Shown here: piece by piece, positions 7,563 to 14,410 of the stretch | Position numbering within the stretch: the first letter of the stretch is position 1 | Layout of the letters: each line of letters begins with the position of its first letter | DNA from: Caldifarciminota bacterium | GTDB lineage: Bacteria > Hydrothermota > UBA3072 | Reading direction: 5' to 3' | NCBI GenBank assembly: GCA_016930175.1 | Contig: JAFGHJ010000035.1 | Coordinates: 1 to 35,619, forward strand | DNA length: 35,619 nucleotides | The notes under the pieces: model-generated | Seen by the model: only the letters and a program-made list of their open reading frames with translations | Database searches by the model: none | What the model was told of the DNA's origin: nothing | Translations under genes and position numbers: made by a program

Positions 7563-9401
7563 TTAAAACGGGTGCCCGAAGTTTAGATATATTTTTCCTC
7601 TGTTTTCAGGATATGTTTCTTCCATTGCCCTTGCGTAATCAAGCCGTATTACTCCTATAGGTGCGTTATATCCTATGCCGAAGCCAACGCCTGTCTTAAA
7701 ATCCTCTAAGGAGATGTCGGATTGATCCATCCAGAGAGAACCAAAATCCGCAAAAATTGTTGCGTACCACCTGCCATAAACAGGCATTCGGAGTTCAAAG
7801 TTAAATAACAATTCATCCAGTCCGCTCAGTCGGTCAGGTCTCGTATCGGGATACCCTATAGAAGCTTCCTTGTAACCCCTGAGAGAACCATATCCCCCCA
7901 TCTCCAGACGAACGTCCGGGCTGATGTCTTCCGGGGCTCCCCTTGGAAAAGTAACGACAGCTCTTGATCTCTGGGCGATTATTAGCCGAAGAGGTAACGG
8001 ATAATAAGAGGCAAAATCGATGTTTACTCTGTCGAAATGATTGTCGCCCCCTAAAACTCCGCCCGCGTAATCAAATTGTAAAATCAAACGTAACCCTTTA
8101 CTAGGATTAAGAATATTGTTTCTCTTGTCAAATAAGAATCTCCCTGAAACCTTATTTGTGATACTAATGGTGTCCGCTTTTATTGAAGCTCTCCTGTATT
8201 CGTAGGGGAAAGAAATAACAGAAAAAGGGCCGATTTCTCTTTCGAGTACAAATTCGAAAGAAAAATCTGATTCGGATTTTCTTCTTTTAAGAGACGGGGA
8301 AGTTATTAAATTGAAAGCTGTTCCTAATAGATAAGGTTCTCTGTATGTTAACCTGTAATTTTGCTCCCAATCTTTGAAAATCAAACCTCCGTCATTTTCC
8401 TGAAATTCCGGGGTTCCTTTGAATGATAAATCAACGATTAATCGTTGAAGATTTCCGAATAAATCTAAATCACCCCACCTGAAATCGAATATAGCCATAC
8501 GAGGTGACTCATACCCGAGACCAACCTGAAAAAATCGGGATTTCTCTTCTTTTAAAATAAAAGTAATATCTACGGAATCGCCATGGACTTTTTCTTCGTG
8601 GACGTTCACATCGGAAAACATCTCCGTTCTGTAAAGGTTCGTTTGCGAAAGATAGACTTTTGAAGGCTGGTACACATCGCCCTTTTTCATCCTGAATTCA
8701 CGTCTTACAACCTTACTTCGCACTTCTTTCAAGCCTTTAATCTCAACTTTTCTAACATATATTTTATTCCCTTCATTGATTATTATTTTAAGGTAAACTC
8801 TATTTTTGTCTCCCCCTCCGTTTAAAAAACTTCTCTCTATAGTTATGGACGCGTCGGCAAAACCTTTTTCAGCATAATTCTTTGATAAAATATACTTACC
8901 TGCGTCTATAGAAGCTTCGTCGTAATAGCTCTCTTTCTCTACAGATAATTTCGCTTTTATATAATCATTTGTAAATATTTTATTTCCTATAATTTCAACG
9001 CTGTCCACTTTACTCCGAACACCTTCAAAAATATGGTAGTTTATCACGAAACCGTTTTTCTCTTCAAGGAATTCTCCCTCTCTTTTTATAACTCTCATAT
9101 CAAAAAAACCTCTGCTCCTGTAATAACTAACGATTCTGTTAGGCGATTCTCTTAAGAACTGCTCTATATACTGGTCGCCCTCTTTTACCGGAAGAACTGC
9201 CCTTAATTTCTTATCGCTGATGAAATAGTTACCTTCGAAATTTATTTTCAATACTTTGCTTTCTCCGTTTTGCCGGAGCTGGCTCGCACAACCATAAAGT
9301 AAATAAATAAGCATTAGAGAAAAAAGAGCGGTTTTTATAACTGATGATTTTCCGCGTAGAGTTACTCGGTACCGGATTTTAAATTTCTTAATTAAACGCA
9401 T
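7563..9401 (-). CDS. Omp85/BamA-superfamily outer-membrane assembly lipoprotein (TamL/TamA-like)
   Basis: Outer-membrane 16-strand barrel protein for insertion of other outer-membrane proteins. Using the ATG at 9401 (SD GAGGG eight bases upstream; a TTG at 9416 is possible) gives 612 residues. A signal anchor ends in a lipobox, LLYGC (Cys38). Three POTRA domains follow (about 50-128, 130-212, 213-286), then a barrel to the C-terminal phenylalanine. The L6-loop signature GYGSLRGY sits about 120 residues from the end. Three POTRAs match TamA rather than five-POTRA BamA, and a lipidated TamA-like protein (TamL) is known from Bacteroidetes. A TamB partner is not in view. It is probably transcribed with the pilT genes or from a TATATT -10 box at 9415-9420. 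Confidence 0.85.
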   Translation of the reverse strand: MRLIKKFKIRYRVTLRGKSSVIKTALFSLMLIYLLYGCASQLRQNGESKVLKINFEGNYFISDKKLRAVLPVKEGDQYIEQFLRESPNRIVSYYRSRGFFDMRVIKREGEFLEEKNGFVINYHIFEGVRSKVDSVEIIGNKIFTNDYIKAKLSVEKESYYDEASIDAGKYILSKNYAEKGFADASITIERSFLNGGGDKNRVYLKIIINEGNKIYVRKVEIKGLKEVRSKVVRREFRMKKGDVYQPSKVYLSQTNLYRTEMFSDVNVHEEKVHGDSVDITFILKEEKSRFFQVGLGYESPRMAIFDFRWGDLDLFGNLQRLIVDLSFKGTPEFQENDGGLIFKDWEQNYRLTYREPYLLGTAFNLITSPSLKRRKSESDFSFEFVLEREIGPFSVISFPYEYRRASIKADTISITNKVSGRFLFDKRNNILNPSKGLRLILQFDYAGGVLGGDNHFDRVNIDFASYYPLPLRLIIAQRSRAVVTFPRGAPEDISPDVRLEMGGYGSLRGYKEASIGYPDTRPDRLSGLDELLFNFELRMPVYGRWYATIFADFGSLWMDQSDISLEDFKTGVGFGIGYNAPIGVIRLDYARAMEETYPENRGKIYLNFGHPF

Positions 9402-9476
9402 TGAAAAAACCCTCAATATAAGAAATGTTTCATTTGAATTAATTGAAAGATAAAATCTAAAGAATTGAAATACAGT

Positions 9477-10550
9477 TTACTTTTTCTCGCTTACAAGCAA
9501 CTCATTTAACTCTTCCGGATTAGGAGAAATACGAGAGGCGTCTTTATGAGTTATAACCTCTTCTCCAACTAGTTCAACGAGCGACTTATTTAGTGTTTTC
9601 ATTCCTTCTTTTGTTCTTGTCTGCATAATTGAATATAACTGGTGGGTTTTCCCTTCTCTGACCAATTTCCTAACCGCCGCAATCGAAACAAGTGTTTCGG
9701 TTACTGCGATTAATCCACCATTTTTTCTGTTTTTAATCAAGTCTTGCGAAACAATTCCGAGTAAGTTAGCTGATAATTGAAGTCGAACCTGCCGTCTCTG
9801 GTGTGGAGGAAAGATATTTATGATTCTGTCAATCGTCTGAATAGCACTTCTTGTATGTAAAGTTGAAAGAACTAAATGTCCGGTTTCTGCTGCTGTTATA
9901 GTTATCTGTATGGACTCTCTATCTCTCATTTCTCCTACCACAATGACGTCTGGGTCCTGACGAAGAGCAAATTTTACCGCAGCAGCAAAGGAATGAGTAT
10001 CATAACCAACCGCTCTTTGGTCTATAACAGCTTTCTTGTCTTCATATATAAATTCGATAGGATCTTCCACAGTTATTATATGAGATGTTTTTCTGGTATT
10101 TATGTAGTCCACGATGGAAGCTATTGTGGTTGATTTTCCGCATCCGGAAGGGCCCGTAATAAGAAGTAACCCTCTCGGCTTCATGGCAAACTCTTCCAGA
10201 ACTTTTGGCAGTTTTAGGCTGGTCAAATCCGGGATGTCAGCCGGTATCAAACGAAAAACTATTCCTGCCGTTTGTCTTTGCATGAATAAATTTACTCTAA
10301 ATCGAGAAAGCCCGGGAACATTGACCGCAAGGTCCATCTCTTTTTGATTTTCAAATTGTTCTAATTGTTTTCTAGACATAACACTACTTGCTACACCCTT
10401 GATGTCCTCTTCGCTGAGCTTATCAAGTTTTTCCAATCTTATCAATTCCCGGTCTTTCCTTATAATTGGGACTTCGTTAAACTTAAGAATAAGGTCAGAG
10501 ACGCGGTCTTTTTTCATTTTACTAAGAAGATCTCCAATATTTAAGGACAT
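9477..10550 (-). CDS. PilT/PilU-family type IV pilus retraction ATPase (second copy)
   Basis: Hexameric cytoplasmic ATPase that powers pilus retraction. The 357 residues carry Walker A GPSGCGKST (133-141), Asp box HIITVEDPIEFIYEDKK, Walker B DVIVVGEMRDRES and His box STLHTRSAIQTIDRI. It differs from its upstream neighbour in two places: the N-terminal SDLHI block is SDLILKF, and the end is longer with QTRTKEGMKTLNKSL in place of SGGQFGMK. The latter resembles PilU-type proteins, so the pair may work as PilT plus PilU. It begins one base after the stop of the first copy, so the two are co-transcribed and probably coupled. Confidence 0.9.
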   Translation of the reverse strand: MSLNIGDLLSKMKKDRVSDLILKFNEVPIIRKDRELIRLEKLDKLSEEDIKGVASSVMSRKQLEQFENQKEMDLAVNVPGLSRFRVNLFMQRQTAGIVFRLIPADIPDLTSLKLPKVLEEFAMKPRGLLLITGPSGCGKSTTIASIVDYINTRKTSHIITVEDPIEFIYEDKKAVIDQRAVGYDTHSFAAAVKFALRQDPDVIVVGEMRDRESIQITITAAETGHLVLSTLHTRSAIQTIDRIINIFPPHQRRQVRLQLSANLLGIVSQDLIKNRKNGGLIAVTETLVSIAAVRKLVREGKTHQLYSIMQTRTKEGMKTLNKSLVELVGEEVITHKDASRISPNPEELNELLVSEKK

Positions 10551-10551
10551 T

Positions 10552-11619
10552 TTATCCTCTCGCTAAGGAAGCCTCAAACATTTTTGGATTGGAGGCTTTA
10601 GAAAGAGCTTCTTCATATTCAACCTGTCCCCTTAGGTAAAGCTCTTTTAAGAAATCATCCAGCAATTTCATTCCAAATTGCCCGCCTGATTGTATGATGT
10701 TATAAATTTGTTCAATCTTTCCTTCTCTAATGGCGTTAGATACACCTTTGGTCCCAATAAGTATTTCAAAAGCAGCAATTCTTCCTTCTTTATCAGATCT
10801 CCTGAGCAAAGTCTGAGAAATTACGGCTCGAATTGTCGAGGCAAATTGGACTCGAATTTGGTGTTGATGCTCAGGTTCAAAAACGTCCACTATTCTATCG
10901 ACGGTCTGAGGCGCGTCAGGAGTATGAAGAGTAGCAAAAACTAACGATCCCATTTCTGCTGCGTTTAAGGCTCTCTCTATTGTTTCTCTATCACGCATTT
11001 CCCCTACCATTATAACATCCGGGGTCTGCCGCATTACTCTTTTTAAGGCTTCTTCAAAGGAAGTCGTATCCACTCCTATAGCGCGCTGTTCAATTATGCT
11101 CTTTTTGTCTTCAAAAACATATTCAATAGGATCTTCGATAGTAATTATGTGTTTCTTTTCTGTCAGATTTATTTCTTCTATCATAGCAGAGAGAGTGGTG
11201 GACTTACCGGAACCTGTTGGCCCCGTTATTAGTACAAAACCATGAGAAGAGAGAGCTATTTTCTTTAATATCTCAGGTAGCTTCCATTCTTCTATTGTTT
11301 TAACTTTTATAGGGATAACTCTTACGGAGATCCCCATCTTTCCTCTTTGGAGGAAAACATTCAATCTGAATCTGGCAGAACCTTTAAGTTCATACGAAAC
11401 ATCAAGCTCCCATTCTTTCTTGAAGCGTTCTTTTTGTTCGTCGTTCATAATTTCGAAGACCATATCCTGAATGTCTTCTGGAGAAAAAGGCTGGAAGCCC
11501 TTTAATCTTCTTAAGCCTCCTTGTACCCTTACTATAGGCGGTTCTTCTGCTTTTATATGAAGATCAGAACCTTCAAGTTTTAAAACTTCGCTTAAGTACT
11601 CTTCTATCTTATTGCTCAT
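10552..11619 (-). CDS. pilT: Type IV pilus twitching motility ATPase PilT
   Basis: Canonical retraction ATPase of 355 residues. The N-terminal domain has GSDLHIKAEEPPIVR; Walker A is GPTGSGKST at 133-141; the Asp box is HIITIEDPIEYVFEDKK (157-173), Walker B DVIMVGEMRDRET (201-213) and the His box ATLHTPDAPQTVDRI (His232). The C-terminal AIREGKIEQIYNIIQSG is the conserved PilT retraction motif. The ATG lies only 18 nt after the 3' end of tRNA-Arg, with a weak purine-rich tract (AAAGAG) before it. The unit HU-tRNA-pilT-pilT seems to read from the promoter at 12104. No pilin or PilB gene is in the window. Confidence 0.95.
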   Translation of the reverse strand: MSNKIEEYLSEVLKLEGSDLHIKAEEPPIVRVQGGLRRLKGFQPFSPEDIQDMVFEIMNDEQKERFKKEWELDVSYELKGSARFRLNVFLQRGKMGISVRVIPIKVKTIEEWKLPEILKKIALSSHGFVLITGPTGSGKSTTLSAMIEEINLTEKKHIITIEDPIEYVFEDKKSIIEQRAIGVDTTSFEEALKRVMRQTPDVIMVGEMRDRETIERALNAAEMGSLVFATLHTPDAPQTVDRIVDVFEPEHQHQIRVQFASTIRAVISQTLLRRSDKEGRIAAFEILIGTKGVSNAIREGKIEQIYNIIQSGGQFGMKLLDDFLKELYLRGQVEYEEALSKASNPKMFEASLARG

Positions 11620-11637
11620 TTTTCTCTTTGCCTAACT

Positions 11638-11710
11638 TACACCCGAAAGGATTCGAACCTTCAACCTTCCCGGCCGGAGCGGGACGCTCTGTCCATTGAG
11701 CTACGGGTGT
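11638..11710 (-). tRNA. tRNA-Arg (anticodon CCG)
   Basis: On the minus strand the sequence folds into a full cloverleaf. The acceptor is ACACCCG/CGGGTGT (7 bp, A1-U72), the D stem GCTC/GAGC, the anticodon stem TCCCG/CGGGA and the T stem GAAGG/CCTTT around TTCGAAT. The seven-base anticodon loop CTCCGGC has anticodon CCG at 11677-11675, reading CGG. A20 in the D loop and C35 agree with arginine identity. The discriminator is A, and CCA is not encoded. The 5' base is also the last base of the HU-like gene's TAA stop codon. Confidence 0.95.
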
Positions 11711-12009
11711 TAATCTTCAGCGAAAACCTTGTTTTCCACTTCTCTTTTCAGGACCTTAGAAGGCTTAAAGGTAGGCATCCATCTACCCGGGATTTTTACT
11801 TCTTGATTGGTTCTCGGGTTTCTGCCTATTCTACCTTTACGAAATTTGTTTCCAAAAACGCCAAAACCTCTGAATTCTATCCTGTTATTCGAACAATAGA
11901 CTTCTTTGACCTCTTCAAGAAAAGCTTCGACCACAGACCTAACTTCTTTTACAGGAATACCCGTACCTTTAGAAATGTTTGCAATAATATCTGACCGAGT
12001 TTTTGTCAT
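11710..12009 (-). CDS. HU/IHF-family DNA-binding protein
   Basis: Small dimeric nucleoid protein that bends DNA. At 99 residues it is near the usual 90-100. The family signature GFGVFGNKFRKGRIGRNPRT lies at about 48-67, including the DNA-binding arm RNPRTNQEV; the proline that intercalates is expected in RNPRT. The N-terminus (KTRSDIIANISKGTGIPVKEV) forms the dimerisation helices. An AAGGAGG site precedes the ATG with good spacing, and a near-consensus promoter lies 70 nt upstream. The stop codon shares its last base with tRNA-Arg. HU versus IHF cannot be settled by eye. Confidence 0.93.
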   Translation of the reverse strand: MTKTRSDIIANISKGTGIPVKEVRSVVEAFLEEVKEVYCSNNRIEFRGFGVFGNKFRKGRIGRNPRTNQEVKIPGRWMPTFKPSKVLKREVENKVFAED

Positions 12010-12075
12010 AAAATAACCTCCTTACTATTTTGCTAATACGTTTAATTACATTTACTTATATTATTTTATACTAAT

Positions 12076-12104
12076 TATATAAACAAATTTATCGATAATG
12101 TCAA
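12076..12104 (-). promoter_or_regulatory. Promoter of the HU-tRNA-pilT unit
   Basis: On the minus strand: TTGACA (12104-12099), 17-nt spacer, TATATA (12081-12076) embedded in TTATATAAT. A leader of about 60 nt with SD AAGGAGG follows. This is the strongest-looking conventional promoter in the window. Confidence 0.75.
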
Positions 12105-12176
12105 GGGTCTTTCCGTGTCCCCCATCCGGTTTTTCTTAACCATTAAAAACACGAAAATTTTATTGTTATTAAATCT

Positions 12177-12293
12177 GAACCCGGAATTCTAAATCCCAAT
12201 ATTGTCAGATAGGCACATAGATCGCAGATTTTTTATTACAAATTGAAAATGGGGTGGTGGGGTTTAGTATGTTTAGTGTGTTTTGTGGCTTGT
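12177..12293 (+). repeat. Heptad array, G-rich box and GTG array upstream of the DUF2007 gene
   Basis: 12177-12204 reads as four consecutive 7-nt units of A-rich type (GAACCCG, GAATTCT, AAATCCC, AATATTG). 12250-12266 carries the G-box GGGTGGTGGGGT followed by TTAG. 12267-12293 has degenerate 9-nt GTG units ending in GTGGCTTG. The rest of the 12105-12301 gap shows nothing I recognise. Confidence 0.65.
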
Positions 12294-12301
12294 TAGCGCT
12301 C

Positions 12302-12330
12302 TTGACATTCTTGCGCAGCTTATCTAATAT
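12302..12330 (+). promoter_or_regulatory. Promoter of the DUF2007 gene (leaderless type)
   Basis: Perfect TTGACA (12302-12307), 17-nt spacer, TAATAT (12325-12330), then six bases to the ATG at 12337. No SD. Confidence 0.7.
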
Positions 12331-12336
12331 CCACAT

Positions 12337-12552
12337 ATGATTAAAGATGAGGATTGGGAACTTCTTCTAAAAACCGAACCAAATCAGGGAGAAATAATCC
12401 GGGGAAAACTTGAGAGCTCCGGAATAGAAGTTAAGCTTGATCAGGAAGCTATAGGGAAAATATACGGATTTACCGTTGACGGTCTTGGTGAAGTTAAAGT
12501 ATATGTTCGGAAAGATAAAATAGAGGAAGCAGAAAAAATACTGAAAGAATAG
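12337..12552 (+). CDS. Small DUF2007-like putative signal-transducing protein
   Basis: A 71-residue soluble protein of the DUF2007 type. DWELLLKTEPNQGEIIRGKLESSGI matches the start of that family, in which a residue pair near the N-terminus precedes a helix that leads to a strand ending in EVKL. VKVYVRKDKIEEAEKILKE at the end gives the family's final strand (V.V...) and amphipathic helix. The fold is ferredoxin-like; function is unknown beyond the database name, though a PII-like or signalling role is often assumed. It is a single gene with its own leaderless-type promoter, convergent with the galT-like gene 17 nt away. No metal-binding or catalytic residues stand out. Confidence 0.7.
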   Translation: MIKDEDWELLLKTEPNQGEIIRGKLESSGIEVKLDQEAIGKIYGFTVDGLGEVKVYVRKDKIEEAEKILKE

Positions 12553-12569
12553 ACTTCACAGGTGTTTTA

Positions 12570-13541
12570 TTAAAACCTTTTAAGTTCCATAACTGCGTTC
12601 TCAGGAGGTATGGGATTGATTGAAATTCCCGTTCCTTTCTCAAATCCCGCTGTAATAGTTAATTTAGGCATTATTTGAATATTCCAATGCCCTTTTTCCA
12701 TGTAAGGCGTATTAAAGAAATAATTAAAAGGAATAGCCCCAAGCAGTTTTTTATATCTAATAAAGACATCCTTAATTACATCCGCAAGAATTGTTAACTG
12801 TTCATCCTCTTCTTCTTCAAAAAAAGGCTGATGGATTCTGGGTAAAATCAAAAGTTGATACGGATACTCCGATGCATAAGGCGCAAAAACAATAAAACCC
12901 CTGCTTTCTAACAATACTCTATTGCCTTCATATGCTTTCTCTATAAGGCGGCAATAAATGCAGCTTTTTGCTTTTTTTATCATTTCTGTTTCTTCCGCCA
13001 TAAAAGGAGGAACTAGGGGAAGAGCGAGAATTTGGGAATGAGAATGCAAAAGAGAGGCTCCTGCAGATATTCCATGATTTTTAAAGATAAAAACGGATTT
13101 GATCTTTTTCTTCTTTTTTAAAATCTTGTACCTTTTTCTATACATCTTCAAAACAAGTAATAGCTCGTCTTGATTCATACTATATATATCTTTTTCGTGT
13201 GAAGGCGTTTCTGCTATAACTTCATGAAATCCGTATCCTTCAACAATGTCCGGAAATTCATTTTTTAAAACTCCTATATTAGTCTTTTCATTGAGAGCCG
13301 GGTATTTGTTTGGGAAAACCCTTACAAGCCAGCCGGGTTCGTCCTCTTTCCCCTTTTCCCTGAACGAATCAACTTCAGGAGGAGTCATGCTTTCGTTTCC
13401 TTCGCAAAAAGGGCAATTTTTTCTATCGGCTTTTCCCTCTTCTTCTGATTTCTCATAGGAGAAGGCATTAGGCCTTTTGCCTCTACCGGGAACAGTCAAA
13501 ACCCACTTGTTGTGTAACGGATCTTTTCTGAATTCAGACAT
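12570..13541 (-). CDS. galT: Galactose-1-phosphate uridylyltransferase family protein
   Basis: HIT-superfamily nucleotidyltransferase that moves UMP between hexose-1-phosphates; substrate could be galactose-1-P or another sugar-1-P. The start at 13541 gives 323 residues, beginning SEFRKDPLHNKWVL as in the family. An ATG at 13592 would add 17 unmatched residues. The zinc site CPFC, then NKYPAL, HEVIAETP, and the catalytic segment NHGISAGASLLHSHSQI are visible, the last with HSHSQ (canonically HPHxQ, the first variable residue being Ser here). The second zinc pair seems to include CIYC (about residue 196). The C-terminal domain has GHWNIQIMPKL. No galK or galE is near. Specificity is uncertain. 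Confidence 0.85.
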   Translation of the reverse strand: MSEFRKDPLHNKWVLTVPGRGKRPNAFSYEKSEEEGKADRKNCPFCEGNESMTPPEVDSFREKGKEDEPGWLVRVFPNKYPALNEKTNIGVLKNEFPDIVEGYGFHEVIAETPSHEKDIYSMNQDELLLVLKMYRKRYKILKKKKKIKSVFIFKNHGISAGASLLHSHSQILALPLVPPFMAEETEMIKKAKSCIYCRLIEKAYEGNRVLLESRGFIVFAPYASEYPYQLLILPRIHQPFFEEEEDEQLTILADVIKDVFIRYKKLLGAIPFNYFFNTPYMEKGHWNIQIMPKLTITAGFEKGTGISINPIPPENAVMELKRF

Positions 13542-13549
13542 ATAAAAGG

Positions 13550-13578
13550 AATCTATATAATTAATCGAATTAATGCAA
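13550..13578 (-). promoter_or_regulatory. Promoter of galT-like gene (near-leaderless)
   Basis: On the minus strand: TTGCAT (13578-13573), 17-nt spacer, TAGATT (13555-13550), then eight bases to the ATG at 13541. No SD is visible, so the leader is probably 0-2 nt. The boxes are weaker than at the other leaderless-type promoters. Confidence 0.5.
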
Positions 13579-13613
13579 GGGTTTTTTCCCAAAGAAGCAA
13601 ATATAGATAGGTT

Positions 13614-13723
13614 CAGCTATCCGCTGCCCGCACTCCGCTTTCCGCTAAAATATTTAAAGATAAAAAGAGATGTTGGTTTTCGAGCGGTTAGCAGTACGCG
13701 GTAAGCCGAGAGCGGTTTCTGAC
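13614..13723. repeat. Paired heptad element, second copy
   Basis: Left arm: consecutive 7-nt units CTATCCG, CTGCCCG, CACTCCG, CTTTCCG, ending CTAAAAT. The AT-rich core (AAAATATTTAAAG) follows, then a right arm of units in the opposite sense (GCGGTTA, GCAGTAC, GCGGTAA, GCCGAGA). It matches the copy at 1880-1984 in order and in the flanking CTGAC on the right. The arms could pair into a long imperfect hairpin. Confidence 0.75.
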
Positions 13724-13748
13724 TTACTAATCGTCTAAAGCAGGGGGA

Positions 13749-13776
13749 TTGACTATTAATTCAAAACGCATAATTT
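13749..13776 (+). promoter_or_regulatory. Promoter of the cyclophilin-like gene (leaderless type)
   Basis: TTGACT (13749-13754), 16-nt spacer, TAATTT (13771-13776), six bases to the ATG at 13783. No SD. A CATAAT overlapping two bases earlier is an alternative -10. Confidence 0.6.
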
Positions 13777-13782
13777 TTTAAT

Positions 13783-14175
13783 ATGAAAAGGATCAAAATA
13801 TCCTCTGAAACCATAGGTGATGTTTTTGCTACTTTAACGGACGAAAACCCTAAAACCGCTAAAGTGTTTTACTCCTCTTTGCCTATAGAGGGGAAAGCGA
13901 CTCTATGGGGAGAAGAAATATACTTCAGAGTGCCTGTTCCGGTACCAAAAGAAAAGGGCAGGGTTAAGGTAGAAAAAGGCGAAATAGCCCTGTGGGTTGA
14001 AAGTCCCTCCTTTTGCATCTTTTTTGGGAAAACACCTGCAAGCACAGAAAAAGAAATACGAGCTTTCAGCGATGTAAATGTAATAGGCAACATAGAAGGA
14101 GATGAGGGAGTTTTTAAGAAAATAAAGCAGGGTGAAGTAATCAGATTAAAAAAGGTAAGTCAGCTTCAAAAGTAA
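13783..14175 (+). CDS. Cyclophilin-like fold protein (DUF369/TM1367-like)
   Basis: Soluble 130-residue protein resembling the cyclophilin-like family typified by Thermotoga TM1367 (Pfam Cyclophil_like). Matching stretches are the N-terminal KRIKISSETIG, the middle LPIEGKATLWGEEIYFRVPVPV, the GEIALWVESPSFCIFFGKTPAS region and NVIGNIEGDEG. The fold is an eight-stranded barrel like cyclophilin, but family members lack the prolyl-isomerase active site, and their biochemical role is not established. It is a single gene with its own promoter and no obvious functional neighbour. The family is found mainly in archaea and thermophiles, which says little about transfer on its own. Confidence 0.75.
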   Translation: MKRIKISSETIGDVFATLTDENPKTAKVFYSSLPIEGKATLWGEEIYFRVPVPVPKEKGRVKVEKGEIALWVESPSFCIFFGKTPASTEKEIRAFSDVNVIGNIEGDEGVFKKIKQGEVIRLKKVSQLQK

Positions 14176-14191
14176 CTGCATCAAATAAGGT

Positions 14192-14353
14192 TTCGAGGCT
14201 TCTAGGGTTCAAGGAGTCGAGGTCCCGAGTAAACAAATAAAAACTACAATCACTACATGTTCTACATGTGCTAAACAGGTATTAGGTGTCACGTCTTAGG
14301 TTTTAGTCAAAAAATAAAGAATTTCGTGTATTTAGTGTATTTCGTGGTTAAAT
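14192..14353 (+). repeat. Eight-nt-period array and GTG array after the cyclophilin-like gene
   Basis: 14192-14231 reads as five consecutive 8-nt units (TTCGAGGC, TTCTAGGG, TTCAAGGA and so on). 14321-14353 holds three 9-nt units TTCGTGTAT, TTAGTGTAT, TTCGTGGTT followed by AAATA. The remaining 14232-14320 and 14354-14410 are AT-rich and show nothing else I recognise. Confidence 0.75.
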
Positions 14354-14410
14354 ATTTTTTTGGGTAGAGAGGGGATTATGACTAATGGCTGCTGACTTCT
14401 GAATTCTTTG

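Noticed and set aside
9876-10347. Frames on the plus strand within the pilT genes
   Set aside because: They are antisense to highly conserved PilT motifs and show no independent family similarity.
12105-12240. Hidden tRNA or small gene between the HU promoter and the DUF2007 gene
   Set aside because: I found no cloverleaf, no SD-start pair and no protein-like frame, only heptads and AT-rich sequence.
12561-12582. Possible terminator between the DUF2007 gene and galT
   Set aside because: The stem GGTGTTTTA/TTAAAACC needs a bulge and is AT-rich; too weak to list as a feature.
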